A DNA stretch of 64,000 nt from Nocardia sp. NBC_01503 (GTDB lineage: Bacteria; Actinomycetota; Actinomycetes; Mycobacteriales; Mycobacteriaceae): assembly GCF_036327755.1 (NCBI RefSeq), contig NZ_CP109596.1:7750001-7814000 (forward strand), in the 5' to 3' direction. The first letter of the stretch is position 1. Every line of letters starts with the position of its first letter. This document shows positions 7,755 through 16,435 of the stretch, in pieces. The notes below the pieces were generated by a model. The model made no database searches, was not told the origin of the DNA, and worked only from the letters and a program-made list of their open reading frames with translations. Both the position numbers and the translations under genes were made by a program.

Positions 7755-9452
7755 TCAGCTCCTCGATGCTCGGGTGTGGTCGTCGGCGGCCGAGGTCCAT
7801 ACCTCGAACTCACCGGCCAGATAACGGTTTCGGGCGGCGGATCGCATGATCTTGCCGCTGCTTGTGCGCTGCACCTGCCCCGGTGCGGCGAGTACGACAT
7901 CGGCGAGCGCGAGTTCGTGCTCGGCGGTCACCGCCGCTTTGATCGCGCCGGTGATGTCGGCGGGATCGCCCTCGGCGTCGCGCCGAATCTCCTGCACGAG
8001 AACGAGTCTCTCGCCGCCGGGCGCGTCGATCGCGAACGCGGCGCACGCACCGGCCCGCAAGGCCGGATGCGCGGTCTGCGCCGTGTGCTCGATGTCCTGC
8101 GGATAGTAGTTGCGCCCGCGAATGACAACGAGATCCTTCACCCGGCCGACCACATACAGTTCACCGTCGACCAAGAGGCCCAGATCACCGGTGCGCAGGA
8201 AGCCGTCGGACCGGAAGCTCGCCGCCGTGGCGGTCTCGTTCCGCCAATACCCCTGCGCGATATGGTTTCCCGCCACCCAGATCTCACCGACCCGATCCGG
8301 CGGACAGCTCACGCCGGTGTCCGGGTCGACAATGCGCACCTGTTCCCCGGCGAGGACCTGTCCGGAGCCGACCAGGGTCTTGGTCCTGCCGCCGACGGCA
8401 TACCTGCGCTCGCCGAGCGCGTCCGAGTCCAGCTCGAGTAGACGCGGCCCACGGCCCACCGGACTCCCGGCGACCAGCAGCGTCGCCTCGGCCAGGCCGT
8501 AGCACGGATACCAAGCGCCCGCGCTGAAGCCATATGCGGCAAAGGTTTCCGTGAACGCCCGCAAGGTGCCGGGCCGGATCGGCTCCGCGCCGTTGAACGC
8601 CACCCGCCAGCTGCTCAGGTCCAATTCGGGTAGCGGCCCGGCGGCGGCCCGCCGCACGCAGGCGTCGAAGGCGAAGTTCGGTCCGCCGCTGGTATGCGCG
8701 CGATAGCGGCTGATGGTCGACAACCACAGCAGTGGACGCCGAATGAACGCCGTAGGTGACATGAGAACGCTCGTCGCACCGACGTACAACGGCTGCAACA
8801 CATTTCCGATCAGACCCTGATCGTGGAAGAACGGAGCCCACCCGACCACGGTGGAGTCGCGATCATGGCCGAAGCCCTGCCGGATCATCTCCTCGTTGGC
8901 CATCAGATTGCCGTGCGTGACCATGACGCCCTTGGGCGCGGAGGTGGAGCCGGAGGTGTATTGCAGGAAGGCCAGATCGTCCACGGTTCGGGCCACCGGT
9001 TCGAATTCCACTCCGGCGGTGGACATTCCGTCGACCGCGAGCCAATGTGGTGCGGCGCAGTAGGGCCCCAGCACCGTCCGCAACGGCGCGAGGAACATGT
9101 CCAGGCTCAATACGGCGACCGGAACGCAGTCCCGCACGATCGATACGGTCGCCTCCTGTACGCGTGCGCGGCGCGGCGGATGCACCGGAACCGCGATCAC
9201 ACCGGCGTACAGACAGCCGAACCAGGCGACGATGAACTCCGGGCACTGCGGAAACACCAGCAGCGCGCGATCGCCCGGCGCACACCGTGTTTCGAGCTCG
9301 GCGGCGACGGACAGCGCGCGGGCGTGCAGTTCGCCGTAGGTCAGGGTCGAGGTCTCCGCGCCGTTGTCGTCGAGAAAGATGTACGCGGTGCGGTCGGTCT
9401 CTTGCACCGCACGGCGGCGCAGAATGTCGGGAAGCAGTGTGGGCTGGCGCAT
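7755..9452 (-). CDS. Fatty acyl-AMP ligase (FAAL)
   Basis: A 565-residue adenylate-forming enzyme. The P-loop is YTSGSTSAPKGVMVTHGNL; GWAPFFHDQGLIGNVLQPLY, SPTAFIRRPLLWL and SGGPNFAFDACVRR are hallmarks of the FAAL/FadD32 branch rather than acyl-CoA synthetases; GDLGLLVDGELYVVGRVKDL and the C-terminal SGKI lysine complete the fold. FAALs activate free fatty acids as acyl-adenylates and transfer them to an ACP. Start ATG 9452 with an AAAGGA ribosome site; the frame remains open far upstream across the thioesterase gene but that extension is not coding. The dedicated ACP gene three genes upstream is the likely acceptor. Confidence 0.9.
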   Translation of the reverse strand: MRQPTLLPDILRRRAVQETDRTAYIFLDDNGAETSTLTYGELHARALSVAAELETRCAPGDRALLVFPQCPEFIVAWFGCLYAGVIAVPVHPPRRARVQEATVSIVRDCVPVAVLSLDMFLAPLRTVLGPYCAAPHWLAVDGMSTAGVEFEPVARTVDDLAFLQYTSGSTSAPKGVMVTHGNLMANEEMIRQGFGHDRDSTVVGWAPFFHDQGLIGNVLQPLYVGATSVLMSPTAFIRRPLLWLSTISRYRAHTSGGPNFAFDACVRRAAAGPLPELDLSSWRVAFNGAEPIRPGTLRAFTETFAAYGFSAGAWYPCYGLAEATLLVAGSPVGRGPRLLELDSDALGERRYAVGGRTKTLVGSGQVLAGEQVRIVDPDTGVSCPPDRVGEIWVAGNHIAQGYWRNETATAASFRSDGFLRTGDLGLLVDGELYVVGRVKDLVVIRGRNYYPQDIEHTAQTAHPALRAGACAAFAIDAPGGERLVLVQEIRRDAEGDPADITGAIKAAVTAEHELALADVVLAAPGQVQRTSSGKIMRSAARNRYLAGEFEVWTSAADDHTRASRS

Positions 9453-9463
9453 CTCGGATTCCT

Positions 9464-10204
9464 TTACCGCACGGCCTCGGCCATGAGCACGACGATCGCC
9501 GCCCGATGCCGATGGTGGAAGAGGTGATCGCCCGCGAATTCGTGCAGGACGAACGGGCCGCCGGTCAACTCCCGCCAGGCGGTGATCTCGGCGGCGTCGA
9601 CGATCGGATCGGCGGTGCCGTGGAAGGCGGTGATCGGACACTCCAGCCGGGGTTCGGACAGATGCCGGTACTCCTCGGACAGCTCCAGATCCGACCGGGT
9701 CAAGCGCAGCGCGTACCGCAGGAACGAGGCACTGCGTCCCGCATCGCCCCAGGCGTTCATGGCGGCCAGCGCGGCGGCGAAATCGGGGTCCGGCAGGCGA
9801 TGGATCTGTTGCCGGGTCGCCGCCAGATGTGGTGCGCGACGGCCGGAGACAAACAGGTGCAGCACCGGCGTACCGGCGGCGGCCAGCGCCCGGGCCAATT
9901 CGTAGGCCACCAGCGCGCCCATACTGTGCCCGTAGACGGCCAGCGGTGTCCGGTCCAGCGCGGACAGTTCGGCCAGCAGTCCGTCCACCGCATCCGGGAC
10001 GCGTCGCAGCGCGGGTTCCGACGCCGCGTCCTCCCGGCCCGGCAATTGGACTCGTACGGGGGCGATCCACGCCGGGAACAACTCCACCCAGCGATTGAAC
10101 GAGGAGGCTCCCGCACCCGCGTGCGGCAGGCAGATCAATCGCAATACGGCATCGGAGTCGCTGTACCGCAACCAGTTTCGATGTCCGGGACGGGTGGCGG
10201 TCAC
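9464..10204 (-). CDS. Type II thioesterase (GrsT/TesA-like)
   Basis: A 246-residue alpha/beta-fold thioesterase of the kind associated with NRPS, PKS and other carrier-protein pathways. It begins with the family signature LICLPHAGAGASSFNRW, has nucleophile Ser94 in YGHSMGALVA, acid in the FHGTADPIV segment and base in FAGDHLF. The ATG overlaps the P450 stop by four bases (ATGA), indicating translational coupling. Its presence implies carrier-protein-bound intermediates: it either clears misloaded ACP or releases the finished acyl group. Confidence 0.9.
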   Translation of the reverse strand: MTATRPGHRNWLRYSDSDAVLRLICLPHAGAGASSFNRWVELFPAWIAPVRVQLPGREDAASEPALRRVPDAVDGLLAELSALDRTPLAVYGHSMGALVAYELARALAAAGTPVLHLFVSGRRAPHLAATRQQIHRLPDPDFAAALAAMNAWGDAGRSASFLRYALRLTRSDLELSEEYRHLSEPRLECPITAFHGTADPIVDAAEITAWRELTGGPFVLHEFAGDHLFHHRHRAAIVVLMAEAVR

Positions 10205-11445
10205 GCGGCGGCCCGAATCTCGACCGGCAGTGCGCGCAACCCCCGGACGATGAAACTATGGTCCTGCCACTCGAATTCATCGACCAGCGGGGTCAGGTCG
10301 ACCGTCCGCAGCTGTGCGAACGCGACACCCGCGACGAGCTCGGCCAGTTGCCCGCCGAGACATCCGTGCATGCCGTGACCGAATGCCAGCTGGCTCGAGG
10401 TGTCCCGGGTGAGATCGAATCGGTCGGGGTCGGGAAATACCTCGGGATCGCGATTGGCCGCTCCCAGGCACACCAGCACCTGATCGCCCGCCCGGATCAC
10501 CCGCCCGCCGATCTCGACATCCTTGGTGGCCAGGCGCTTTGTCAATTGCAACGGACTGTCATAGCGCAGCGCCTCCACCACGGCGGTCCCGACGGTATCC
10601 GGATCCTGTCGTAGCAACGCCGCCTGATCCGGATACCGCAGCAGCGCGAGCGTGCCATTGCCGATGAGGGATTTGGTGGTCTCATTGCCCGCGACGAAGC
10701 ACATGACGCAGACGAAGATCAGTTCCTCATCGCTGAGCGCGTCGCCGCCCGTGGTCCGCACCGCGCGCAGACGGCTGATCAGATCAGTTCCCGGGCGTCG
10801 CCGCCGCTCGGCCAGCACCTCGCCGAGCGCGGTAGCGAACTCCTCCACGACCTCACGCACCCGCGCGAAATCGGCCGCCTTCATCAGCCCGGGTTCGAGC
10901 AGGAAACGAATATCGTGCGTCCACGGGCCGACCCTGGCGCGCAACTCCTCGGGCAGCGCCATCCATTCGCACAACACCGAAATCGGCAGCGGGGCGGCGA
11001 AATCGGCGATCAGATCCAGACTGCCCGCCGCACGGGCCCGGCTCAGCAGCCGCGTCGCGGCGGTGCTCGCCACCGGCCGCAGCTCGGCCACCGCGGCCGC
11101 GGTGAACACCCGGTTCACCAGTCCGCGCAGGCGCGCGTGATCGGGGTTGTCGGTGAATACCAGCGACTTTCGGCCCAGTCGTTCGATACGCGCGACGTGG
11201 CCCTGGCCGAGCCGCTCGGCCTGCGCGCTCACCAATTCCGGAATCAGTCCGGCGCTGAAGGAGCGATCCAGTAGCACCGTCCGGACATCGGCATGCCGGG
11301 TCAGCACCCACATGCCGAGCGTCTTGTGCACCGGGGCGACCGTGCGCAGTTCCCGGTACATCGGGTAGGGGTCGCACCGGAATTCGGCGCTGAACGGATT
11401 GAACCGGATACGCGGGCGGGCCGGTTCGGACGCCTGCACGGTCAT
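10201..11445 (-). CDS. Cytochrome P450 (first P450 of the operon)
   Basis: A 414-residue soluble P450. I-helix AGNETT has Asn where His/Asp is usual, the K-helix motif is EALR, and the heme loop LAFGHGMHGCLGG gives Cys362. It overlaps by four bases both with the methyltransferase gene upstream and with the type II thioesterase gene downstream. The tight coupling to ACP-pathway genes suggests it may oxidise an ACP-bound acyl chain, as the biotin P450 BioI does; that is inference. No redox partner is nearby. Confidence 0.9.
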   Translation of the reverse strand: MTVQASEPARPRIRFNPFSAEFRCDPYPMYRELRTVAPVHKTLGMWVLTRHADVRTVLLDRSFSAGLIPELVSAQAERLGQGHVARIERLGRKSLVFTDNPDHARLRGLVNRVFTAAAVAELRPVASTAATRLLSRARAAGSLDLIADFAAPLPISVLCEWMALPEELRARVGPWTHDIRFLLEPGLMKAADFARVREVVEEFATALGEVLAERRRRPGTDLISRLRAVRTTGGDALSDEELIFVCVMCFVAGNETTKSLIGNGTLALLRYPDQAALLRQDPDTVGTAVVEALRYDSPLQLTKRLATKDVEIGGRVIRAGDQVLVCLGAANRDPEVFPDPDRFDLTRDTSSQLAFGHGMHGCLGGQLAELVAGVAFAQLRTVDLTPLVDEFEWQDHSFIVRGLRALPVEIRAAA

Positions 11446-12338
11446 GACGCTCGATCACCCCGCGCGCCGAAGAGTTCGGTCCGGTACGGCCGCAGCACCA
11501 GGCGGTACAGGGTCAGCTTGCCCATCCGGAAACCCATTGCCGACAGCTTGAGGTAGCGCTCATATCGGGCGACGGCCTCCGCGCCGACCAGTTCGGTGGC
11601 GGCGGCACGTTCGGACCGCAGTCGGCGCGCCCACTCCGCGCAGGTCCACGCGTAGTCGAGGCGGCCATTGGTGACCGCGCAGACCTCGAACAGGCCCTGC
11701 GCCGCCGCCGTGATCTCGGCCAGGGTGGGCAGTTCGGCGTCGGGGAAGATCTGCTGGGTCATGAACGAGTTCGCCTGGGCGGGATGCATATTCGCGTAGG
11801 CGATGGTTTGCAGGGAGAGCGCGCCGTCCGGGGTCAGCCAGTCCCGGCAGCGGGTGAGGAATTCGCGGTAGACGCCGATCTTCTGTTCGGGCGAATCATC
11901 GGGCCTGGCGAAGTGTTCGAACGCGCCGACGGAGATGATGCCGTCGAATCGCTCCCGCGGCCGATAGTCCAACCAGTCCTGGACTCGCACCTCGACACCC
12001 GGATACCGCTGTGCCTGAACATATTCCGCCTGTTCGGCGCTGAGCGTCAGCCCCACCGAGCGGCCGACGCCGCGTTCGGCGAGCCCGTTCAGTATCGCGC
12101 CCCAGCCGCAGCCGATATCCAGCACCGACCGCGCCCGGTCCGCCTCGACCGCGTCCAGATGATGGCGCAGTTTGTGCGCCTGCGCGATTTCCAGTGTGTC
12201 GTCTGCGTTTTGCCGCAGCGCGCAGGAGTAGCTCAGGGTCGGGTCCAGCCACAGTCGATAGAACTCGTTGCCGATGTCGTAGTGATGGCGGATGGCCGCG
12301 GCCGCGGCGGCGGTGCGCTCGGCATCGATCGTGGCCAC
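11442..12338 (-). CDS. Cyclopropane-fatty-acid-synthase-family SAM methyltransferase
   Basis: A 298-residue protein of the CFA synthase/mycolic acid methyltransferase family. The N-terminal signature HHYDIGNEFYRLWLDPTLSY is followed by the SAM-binding motif VLDIGCGWGA and by VGAFEHFARPD. This family attacks a cis double bond in an acyl chain using SAM to give a cyclopropane or a methyl branch. A desaturase gene two genes upstream could supply the alkene. Its length resembles the mycolate-modifying enzymes (about 290) rather than E. coli CfA (about 380). The substrate would probably be acyl-ACP given the neighbouring ACP. Confidence 0.88.
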   Translation of the reverse strand: MATIDAERTAAAAAAIRHHYDIGNEFYRLWLDPTLSYSCALRQNADDTLEIAQAHKLRHHLDAVEADRARSVLDIGCGWGAILNGLAERGVGRSVGLTLSAEQAEYVQAQRYPGVEVRVQDWLDYRPRERFDGIISVGAFEHFARPDDSPEQKIGVYREFLTRCRDWLTPDGALSLQTIAYANMHPAQANSFMTQQIFPDAELPTLAEITAAAQGLFEVCAVTNGRLDYAWTCAEWARRLRSERAAATELVGAEAVARYERYLKLSAMGFRMGKLTLYRLVLRPYRTELFGARGDRAS

Positions 12339-12341
12339 CGC

Positions 12342-12599
12342 TCACGCCACATTTCGCGCGGACTGCTCCCGCACCAGCGCCGCGACCGCGTCGAGGGTCG
12401 GGTTCTCGTACAGGTCCTCGGGCGACAGATCGACGCCGTAGCGGTCCTCGACATCGATCAGCAGGGCCACCGCGAGCGCGGAATCGATGCCGAGACGATC
12501 GAAGTCGGCGGCCGGACCGATCGTCTCGACCGGGACCTCGAGCAGATTCGCCAGGTACTCCCGGCACCAGCTGACGATGGCTTCTTGACTGTTATCCAT
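12342..12599 (-). CDS. Acyl carrier protein
   Basis: An 85-residue stand-alone ACP. The phosphopantetheine attachment site is Ser40 in FDRLGIDSALAVAL; the usual D-S-L is here D-S-A. Helix II/III residues and the acidic character (VEDRYGVDLSPEDLYENPT) fit a carrier protein. It lies between the desaturase and methyltransferase genes, so it is the obvious tether for the fatty acid activated by the FAAL. It is not the primary-metabolism AcpM, which would sit with fab genes. Confidence 0.9.
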   Translation of the reverse strand: MDNSQEAIVSWCREYLANLLEVPVETIGPAADFDRLGIDSALAVALLIDVEDRYGVDLSPEDLYENPTLDAVAALVREQSARNVA

Positions 12600-12629
12600 G
12601 ATGGACCTCTCAGGAGTGCAATACGCTTG

Positions 12630-13604
12630 TCAGGCAACGCGTTTGGCGGATATGCGGGCCTGCGACGGCAGTTTCAGCTCCCAGGCCAGCCCGCAGGCGG
12701 CCAGCGCTCGAATCAGCCAGTACCCGGGGTCGAGTCGATACCAGTCCAGCCCGAACGACGGCGACTCCGGGAAGGCGTGGTGATTGTTGTGCCAGGATTC
12801 GCCGAGCGTCACCAGTGCGAAGATGCCGCCATTGTGGCTGTTCTCACGGGATTCGTACGGCCGGGTGCCGAACATGTGCAGGAACGAATTGATCGCCCAC
12901 ACAATGTGTTCGAGCAGGAAGATCCGCACGAAACCGCCCCACAGCAGACCGCTCACCGCACCGGTCCAACTCATCGAGAGCACACCGCCCAGCACCGCGG
13001 GCACCAGCAGTCCGAGCGCGACCCAGTAGTAGTAGAGCCGGGCGACGCGCACCAGTCGGCGATCTTTGATCAGGTCGGGCGCGTAGTGCACGATATTGGG
13101 GTATTCGTGGCGGCGCATCCACAGGAAGTGCGAGTGCGCCAGGCCGCGCACCGCACCCCGGACACCGCCCCCGGAGAGGTTGGGCGAGTGCGGATCTCCC
13201 TCACGATCACTGTATTCGTGGTGGCGGCGATGCAGCGCGACCCAGGACAGCACCCCGCCCTGCCCGGCCATCGAACCCAGTACCGCCAGCACGACCGCCA
13301 CCCACGGGGCCGCCTTGAAGGTGCGATGGGTGAACAACCGGTGATATCCGACCGTCACGCCGAGCCCGGTGACGAGCCACATCACGAATAACAGGGCCAC
13401 TTCCAGCGCGCCCAGCGGCCGCACCAGCAGGAACGCCAGGGCCGCCACGGTGCCGATAATCGGCAGCACATCGAAGAGCAGGAAGTGCCGGCGCTGCAAT
13501 CGGTGAATATAGGGACTACTGATGGTCTTTCGGCGCGGCGTGGGCTGCGCGTTGTCGAGCGCGTCCGAAAAGCGCTCGGCGGACAGTGAATTGTCCTCGG
13601 TCAT
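12630..13604 (-). CDS. Membrane fatty acid desaturase, first gene of the operon
   Basis: A 324-residue di-iron integral-membrane desaturase of the delta-9 acyl-CoA desaturase/DesA3 type. It has three histidine boxes: HRLFTHR, HRRHHEYSD and HNNHHAFP, with hydrophobic segments between them (DVLPIIGTVAALAFLLVRP, WVALGLLVPAVLGGVL). The preferred start is ATG 13604 (MTEDNSL); an in-frame ATG at 13646 would add 14 residues and cover the palindrome at 13633. Membrane desaturases acting on ACP-bound chains are known in terminal-alkyne (JamB/TtuB) and polyyne pathways. It could supply the alkene for the methyltransferase. Confidence 0.88.
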   Translation of the reverse strand: MTEDNSLSAERFSDALDNAQPTPRRKTISSPYIHRLQRRHFLLFDVLPIIGTVAALAFLLVRPLGALEVALLFVMWLVTGLGVTVGYHRLFTHRTFKAAPWVAVVLAVLGSMAGQGGVLSWVALHRRHHEYSDREGDPHSPNLSGGGVRGAVRGLAHSHFLWMRRHEYPNIVHYAPDLIKDRRLVRVARLYYYWVALGLLVPAVLGGVLSMSWTGAVSGLLWGGFVRIFLLEHIVWAINSFLHMFGTRPYESRENSHNGGIFALVTLGESWHNNHHAFPESPSFGLDWYRLDPGYWLIRALAACGLAWELKLPSQARISAKRVA

Positions 13605-13892
13605 TGCACCCGTCCAAACCCTCAGGAGTACCGGACACTTGTCCATCCAGCGAACGATCCGAAGGTAACAGCGCGCTCGACCGCCGCACCGGCTTCGTTC
13701 CCCGGTCCGATCGCGGCATCGGAATCATTGATCGCGCGACCGCGCGGCGCGCGCGAGCATCTCTTCGCCCAGACCGCCCAGATCTTTCGGCATTCGCGCA
13801 CGCGGCTGGAGTCGGGGGATCTGGTGCTGCCCGACGGCTCGCTCCCGCTGGGCTCATTCGGTCAGGAGGCGCGTCAGCGGGCACAGCCCCAT
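13605..13892. other. Intergenic region upstream of the operon, with possible coding remnant
   Basis: This 288-bp stretch separates the desaturase start from the antiporter stop and should hold the operon promoter on the minus strand. On the plus strand, about 13737-13875 translates without stops as AREHLFAQTAQIFRHSRT and onward in a protein-like manner, but there is no start signal or recognisable family, so at most it is a gene remnant. Confidence 0.35.
13633..13644. promoter_or_regulatory. Palindrome upstream of the operon (candidate operator)
   Basis: GGACACTTGTCC has perfect 5-bp arms (GGACA/TGTCC) around a 2-bp centre and lies 29 bp upstream of the preferred desaturase start codon, where a repressor of a minus-strand promoter would bind. 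No pathway-specific regulator gene is inside the operon, so the binder is unknown. Confidence 0.3.
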
Positions 13893-15077
13893 TCAGCCAC
13901 GGCGGCGGGCCGCCAATGGCGCGCCCGCCCCGTGCAGCAGCACACTGCCGAGGACGGTGAAAACCAGTGTCAGCAGCACGAACTCGGCCGGTTCGCCGGT
14001 GAGGCCGTTGAAGGCGAGCAGGCCGAAGACGATCGAGGTGGTGCCGCGCGGACCGAGCAGACCCAGCCGGAGTCGGTCCCGCCAGGACCAGTCGGAGCCC
14101 AGCATGGCCAAGTAGGTGGGCAGAATGCGCACCACGGTCAATGCGGCGAGTGCGAAAAGCACTGCGCGCAAGTTGTTCTCACCGGTCAGCGCGTAGACCG
14201 CGACACTGCCGAAGACGAACCACATGGCCATGGTCAGCAGGAAGCCGATATCGTCGATCAACTCCAATTCGCGGTGGAAGCCCGCGGTACGCCGGAAGTA
14301 GTTGAGGGCCAAGCCAGAGACGAAAGCCGCGACGAAGCCATTTCCGCCCGCGGCGACCGCGAGCGCATAGGACAGGATCGGCGCGGCCACCAACGCCATC
14401 CGCTTGGACTGATGGTTCATGAGATCGCGCTGCTCGGCGGCATCGGTCGCCGCCGCGAGCACCCACCCCACCGCCGAGCCGACCAGAATCGCCTTCACCG
14501 CCGAGGGCACCGCATCGCCGAGCGCATCCATCGGGGTGGTGGCGCGTGAGGCATCGCCCGCCAGCGCCAGCGCGAAAATGAAGATCGGCGAGACGATTCC
14601 GTCGTTGTAGCCGCCCTCCACATTGAGCACATCGCGCACCCGCGGCGGAATCCCCCGGTCCCGCAGAATGAAGGCCGCGGGTGCGAAATCGATCGGCACC
14701 ACCACGCAGGCAATAACCAGCAATACCGCCCAGGAGAGTCCGGGCAGCAGCCACGCCCCGAACAGCACCGACAATCCCAGCCCCAGCGGCAGGGCGATGA
14801 ACAGCATTCGGAACACCGCTCGCGGCTGCGGCCCGAATAGGCCGCCGCGCACCTCGGTGGCATCGACGAAGAGCAGTACCGCCAGCACGATCTCGGCCGC
14901 ATGCTGGGCGATTCGGGTATTGAGCGTCTCGCCGATGGTGTTGCGCGTCCCGATCCCCGCCGCGATCCCCGCGAGCACCACCGCGACCGGCGCGGTGATC
15001 TGCCACCGCTCCAATCGCGCCGCCAGCAACGACCACGCGGCGACCACGCCCGCGATAGCGATCAGCGCCTGAGTCAC
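13893..15077 (-). CDS. Cation:proton antiporter (CPA1/CPA2 family)
   Basis: A 394-residue polytopic membrane protein with about 11-12 hydrophobic segments. Family features are VVPIDFAPAAFILRDRG (the ion-binding segment), LNVEGGYNDGIVSPIFIF, and GLLGPRGTTSIVFGLLAF. The start is GTG 15077, with GGAGG seven bases upstream; the open frame continues a little further. It should exchange Na+ or K+ for H+ across the cytoplasmic membrane. It has no obvious functional tie to neighbours. Confidence 0.88.
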   Translation of the reverse strand: MTQALIAIAGVVAAWSLLAARLERWQITAPVAVVLAGIAAGIGTRNTIGETLNTRIAQHAAEIVLAVLLFVDATEVRGGLFGPQPRAVFRMLFIALPLGLGLSVLFGAWLLPGLSWAVLLVIACVVVPIDFAPAAFILRDRGIPPRVRDVLNVEGGYNDGIVSPIFIFALALAGDASRATTPMDALGDAVPSAVKAILVGSAVGWVLAAATDAAEQRDLMNHQSKRMALVAAPILSYALAVAAGGNGFVAAFVSGLALNYFRRTAGFHRELELIDDIGFLLTMAMWFVFGSVAVYALTGENNLRAVLFALAALTVVRILPTYLAMLGSDWSWRDRLRLGLLGPRGTTSIVFGLLAFNGLTGEPAEFVLLTLVFTVLGSVLLHGAGAPLAARRRG

Positions 15078-15125
15078 CCGCGCATCCTCCCAGACGCACC
15101 GGCATTTTCCTGGCAACCGGGACAG

Positions 15126-16208
15126 TCAGGGGTGCGCGCGCAGCCAGAGTCGACTGGCGTTGTCCTCGATGGTGCTGAGCAGAAGTCCGTTCGGGAGTTC
15201 GGTGAGCTGGGCGCGCGCGGCGGGCACGGGTAGCGGCAGATCTTGCCAGTCGGTGCAGTCCGGACGCACCGACAGCAGGTGTACCGCACCGTCGAGGCGT
15301 ACCACCGCGAACGTACGAGCGTCCCGCACCAGCACCTTCAAGGTGTCGATGGTGGTCGCGGCGGGCCCGGGAATCGCCGCCGCCGTATCGCTCGGCCAAC
15401 AGAGCACCGTCGGAGCCGCGAGGGTGGATTGCCCGAAGACGGTGCAGCGGGCGGGATTGCAGCCGACCTGCGTGGCGAGCGCGGCTGTACCGGGCATAGC
15501 GATTCGCTGCCAGGCGCTCCCATCGCGCGAGGTCCACTCCAGCGGCAACTGGGTACCGTCACGCTGCGTCTCCCCGACAATCACGAACCCGGCCGGACCG
15601 GTGGTGATCGCGGACGCACCCGTCAACTCTCCCGCCCCGGAGGATAGCGCCGGATCATCCACCCGCCGTTGCCAATTCGCACCATCGGCGGAAACCCAGA
15701 CGGCGACCCCGTACCGCCCGTCCGCCCCGTCCCACCCGCCGATCAGCAGGTCGGTTCCACCCAGCGAGGCCGCCGCCGTCACCGCGATCGAATGCGGCCC
15801 GCCGAACAATTCGAACACCTGCGGATACTCGACCAACTTGGTGCTGTCACCACTCCAGACCGTCATCCGCGGATTCCCATGCGACCCACCGAAAGCCCGC
15901 CCGAGCACCACCGTCCGATCCCCCACCCCGGCCGAAATCAACTCCGCCAGCGACCCATAGGGACTGCGCGGCTCCACCGCGACCGCACGCCAATGACTTC
16001 CATCGCTCGAAGTCCACGCCGCGGGTGCCCGATCCTCCCCGGAGGGCACCGACCCGAGCGCCAACACCCCGTCGCGCACCGGCACCAACTCGACCACCCG
16101 GGCGCCGGACGCCGGTAACGCCAGCTCTTTCCACTCCGAATCCGTTGTGCCCCGGGCACATCCCGCGATCAGTGCCAGCACCGACAACAGCACGAGCGAC
16201 CACCTCAT
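15126..16208 (-). CDS. Secreted lipoprotein, beta-propeller-like
   Basis: 360 residues. A lipoprotein signal peptide ends in the lipobox LIAGC, with lipidated Cys17. The mature part has repeated W-x-S-x-D-G-x-x-W motifs (AWTSSDGSHW, VWVSADGANW, EWTSRDGSAW), the pattern of sialidase/BNR-like propeller blades. Predicted to be anchored outside the cytoplasmic membrane. Ligand unknown. The neighbouring genes give no clue to function. Confidence 0.75.
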   Translation of the reverse strand: MRWSLVLLSVLALIAGCARGTTDSEWKELALPASGARVVELVPVRDGVLALGSVPSGEDRAPAAWTSSDGSHWRAVAVEPRSPYGSLAELISAGVGDRTVVLGRAFGGSHGNPRMTVWSGDSTKLVEYPQVFELFGGPHSIAVTAAASLGGTDLLIGGWDGADGRYGVAVWVSADGANWQRRVDDPALSSGAGELTGASAITTGPAGFVIVGETQRDGTQLPLEWTSRDGSAWQRIAMPGTAALATQVGCNPARCTVFGQSTLAAPTVLCWPSDTAAAIPGPAATTIDTLKVLVRDARTFAVVRLDGAVHLLSVRPDCTDWQDLPLPVPAARAQLTELPNGLLLSTIEDNASRLWLRAHP

Positions 16209-16395
16209 CAGCCCACTGTCGCAGATCGACCGTGGAACCGCCGCTTATCCACCCGTCTTCGTCATACCGACGCGTCGAGTTCAGCCCCGGACACTGTACG
16301 AGCGGCCGCCCACGCCCGGCACGCGACAACGAAATCGTCACGCCGTCATGGTGAATCGTGAACTGATCGACAATCGAAGTCATACCGACCATGCT

Positions 16396-16428
16396 GCGGG
16401 GTTGACCCTGCCTCAGGGGCAACCCCGC
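16396..16428 (-). terminator. Terminator of the L7/L12 paralogue gene
   Basis: Inverted repeat GCGGGGTTG/CAACCCCGC with an inner CCCTG..CAGGG pairing, starting 8 bp after the stop codon at 16436 on the minus strand. There is no U-tract, as is usual for high-GC actinobacterial terminators. Confidence 0.7.
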
Positions 16429-16435
16429 GGATCGA

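Noticed and set aside
9453..10280. Upstream extension of the FAAL frame across the thioesterase gene
   Set aside because: The thioesterase has intact motifs in another frame; the FAAL family start is at 9452.
13728..14549. Plus-strand 273-codon frame
   Set aside because: Mostly antisense to the antiporter; only its first part, in the gap, looks protein-like and was noted as a possible remnant.
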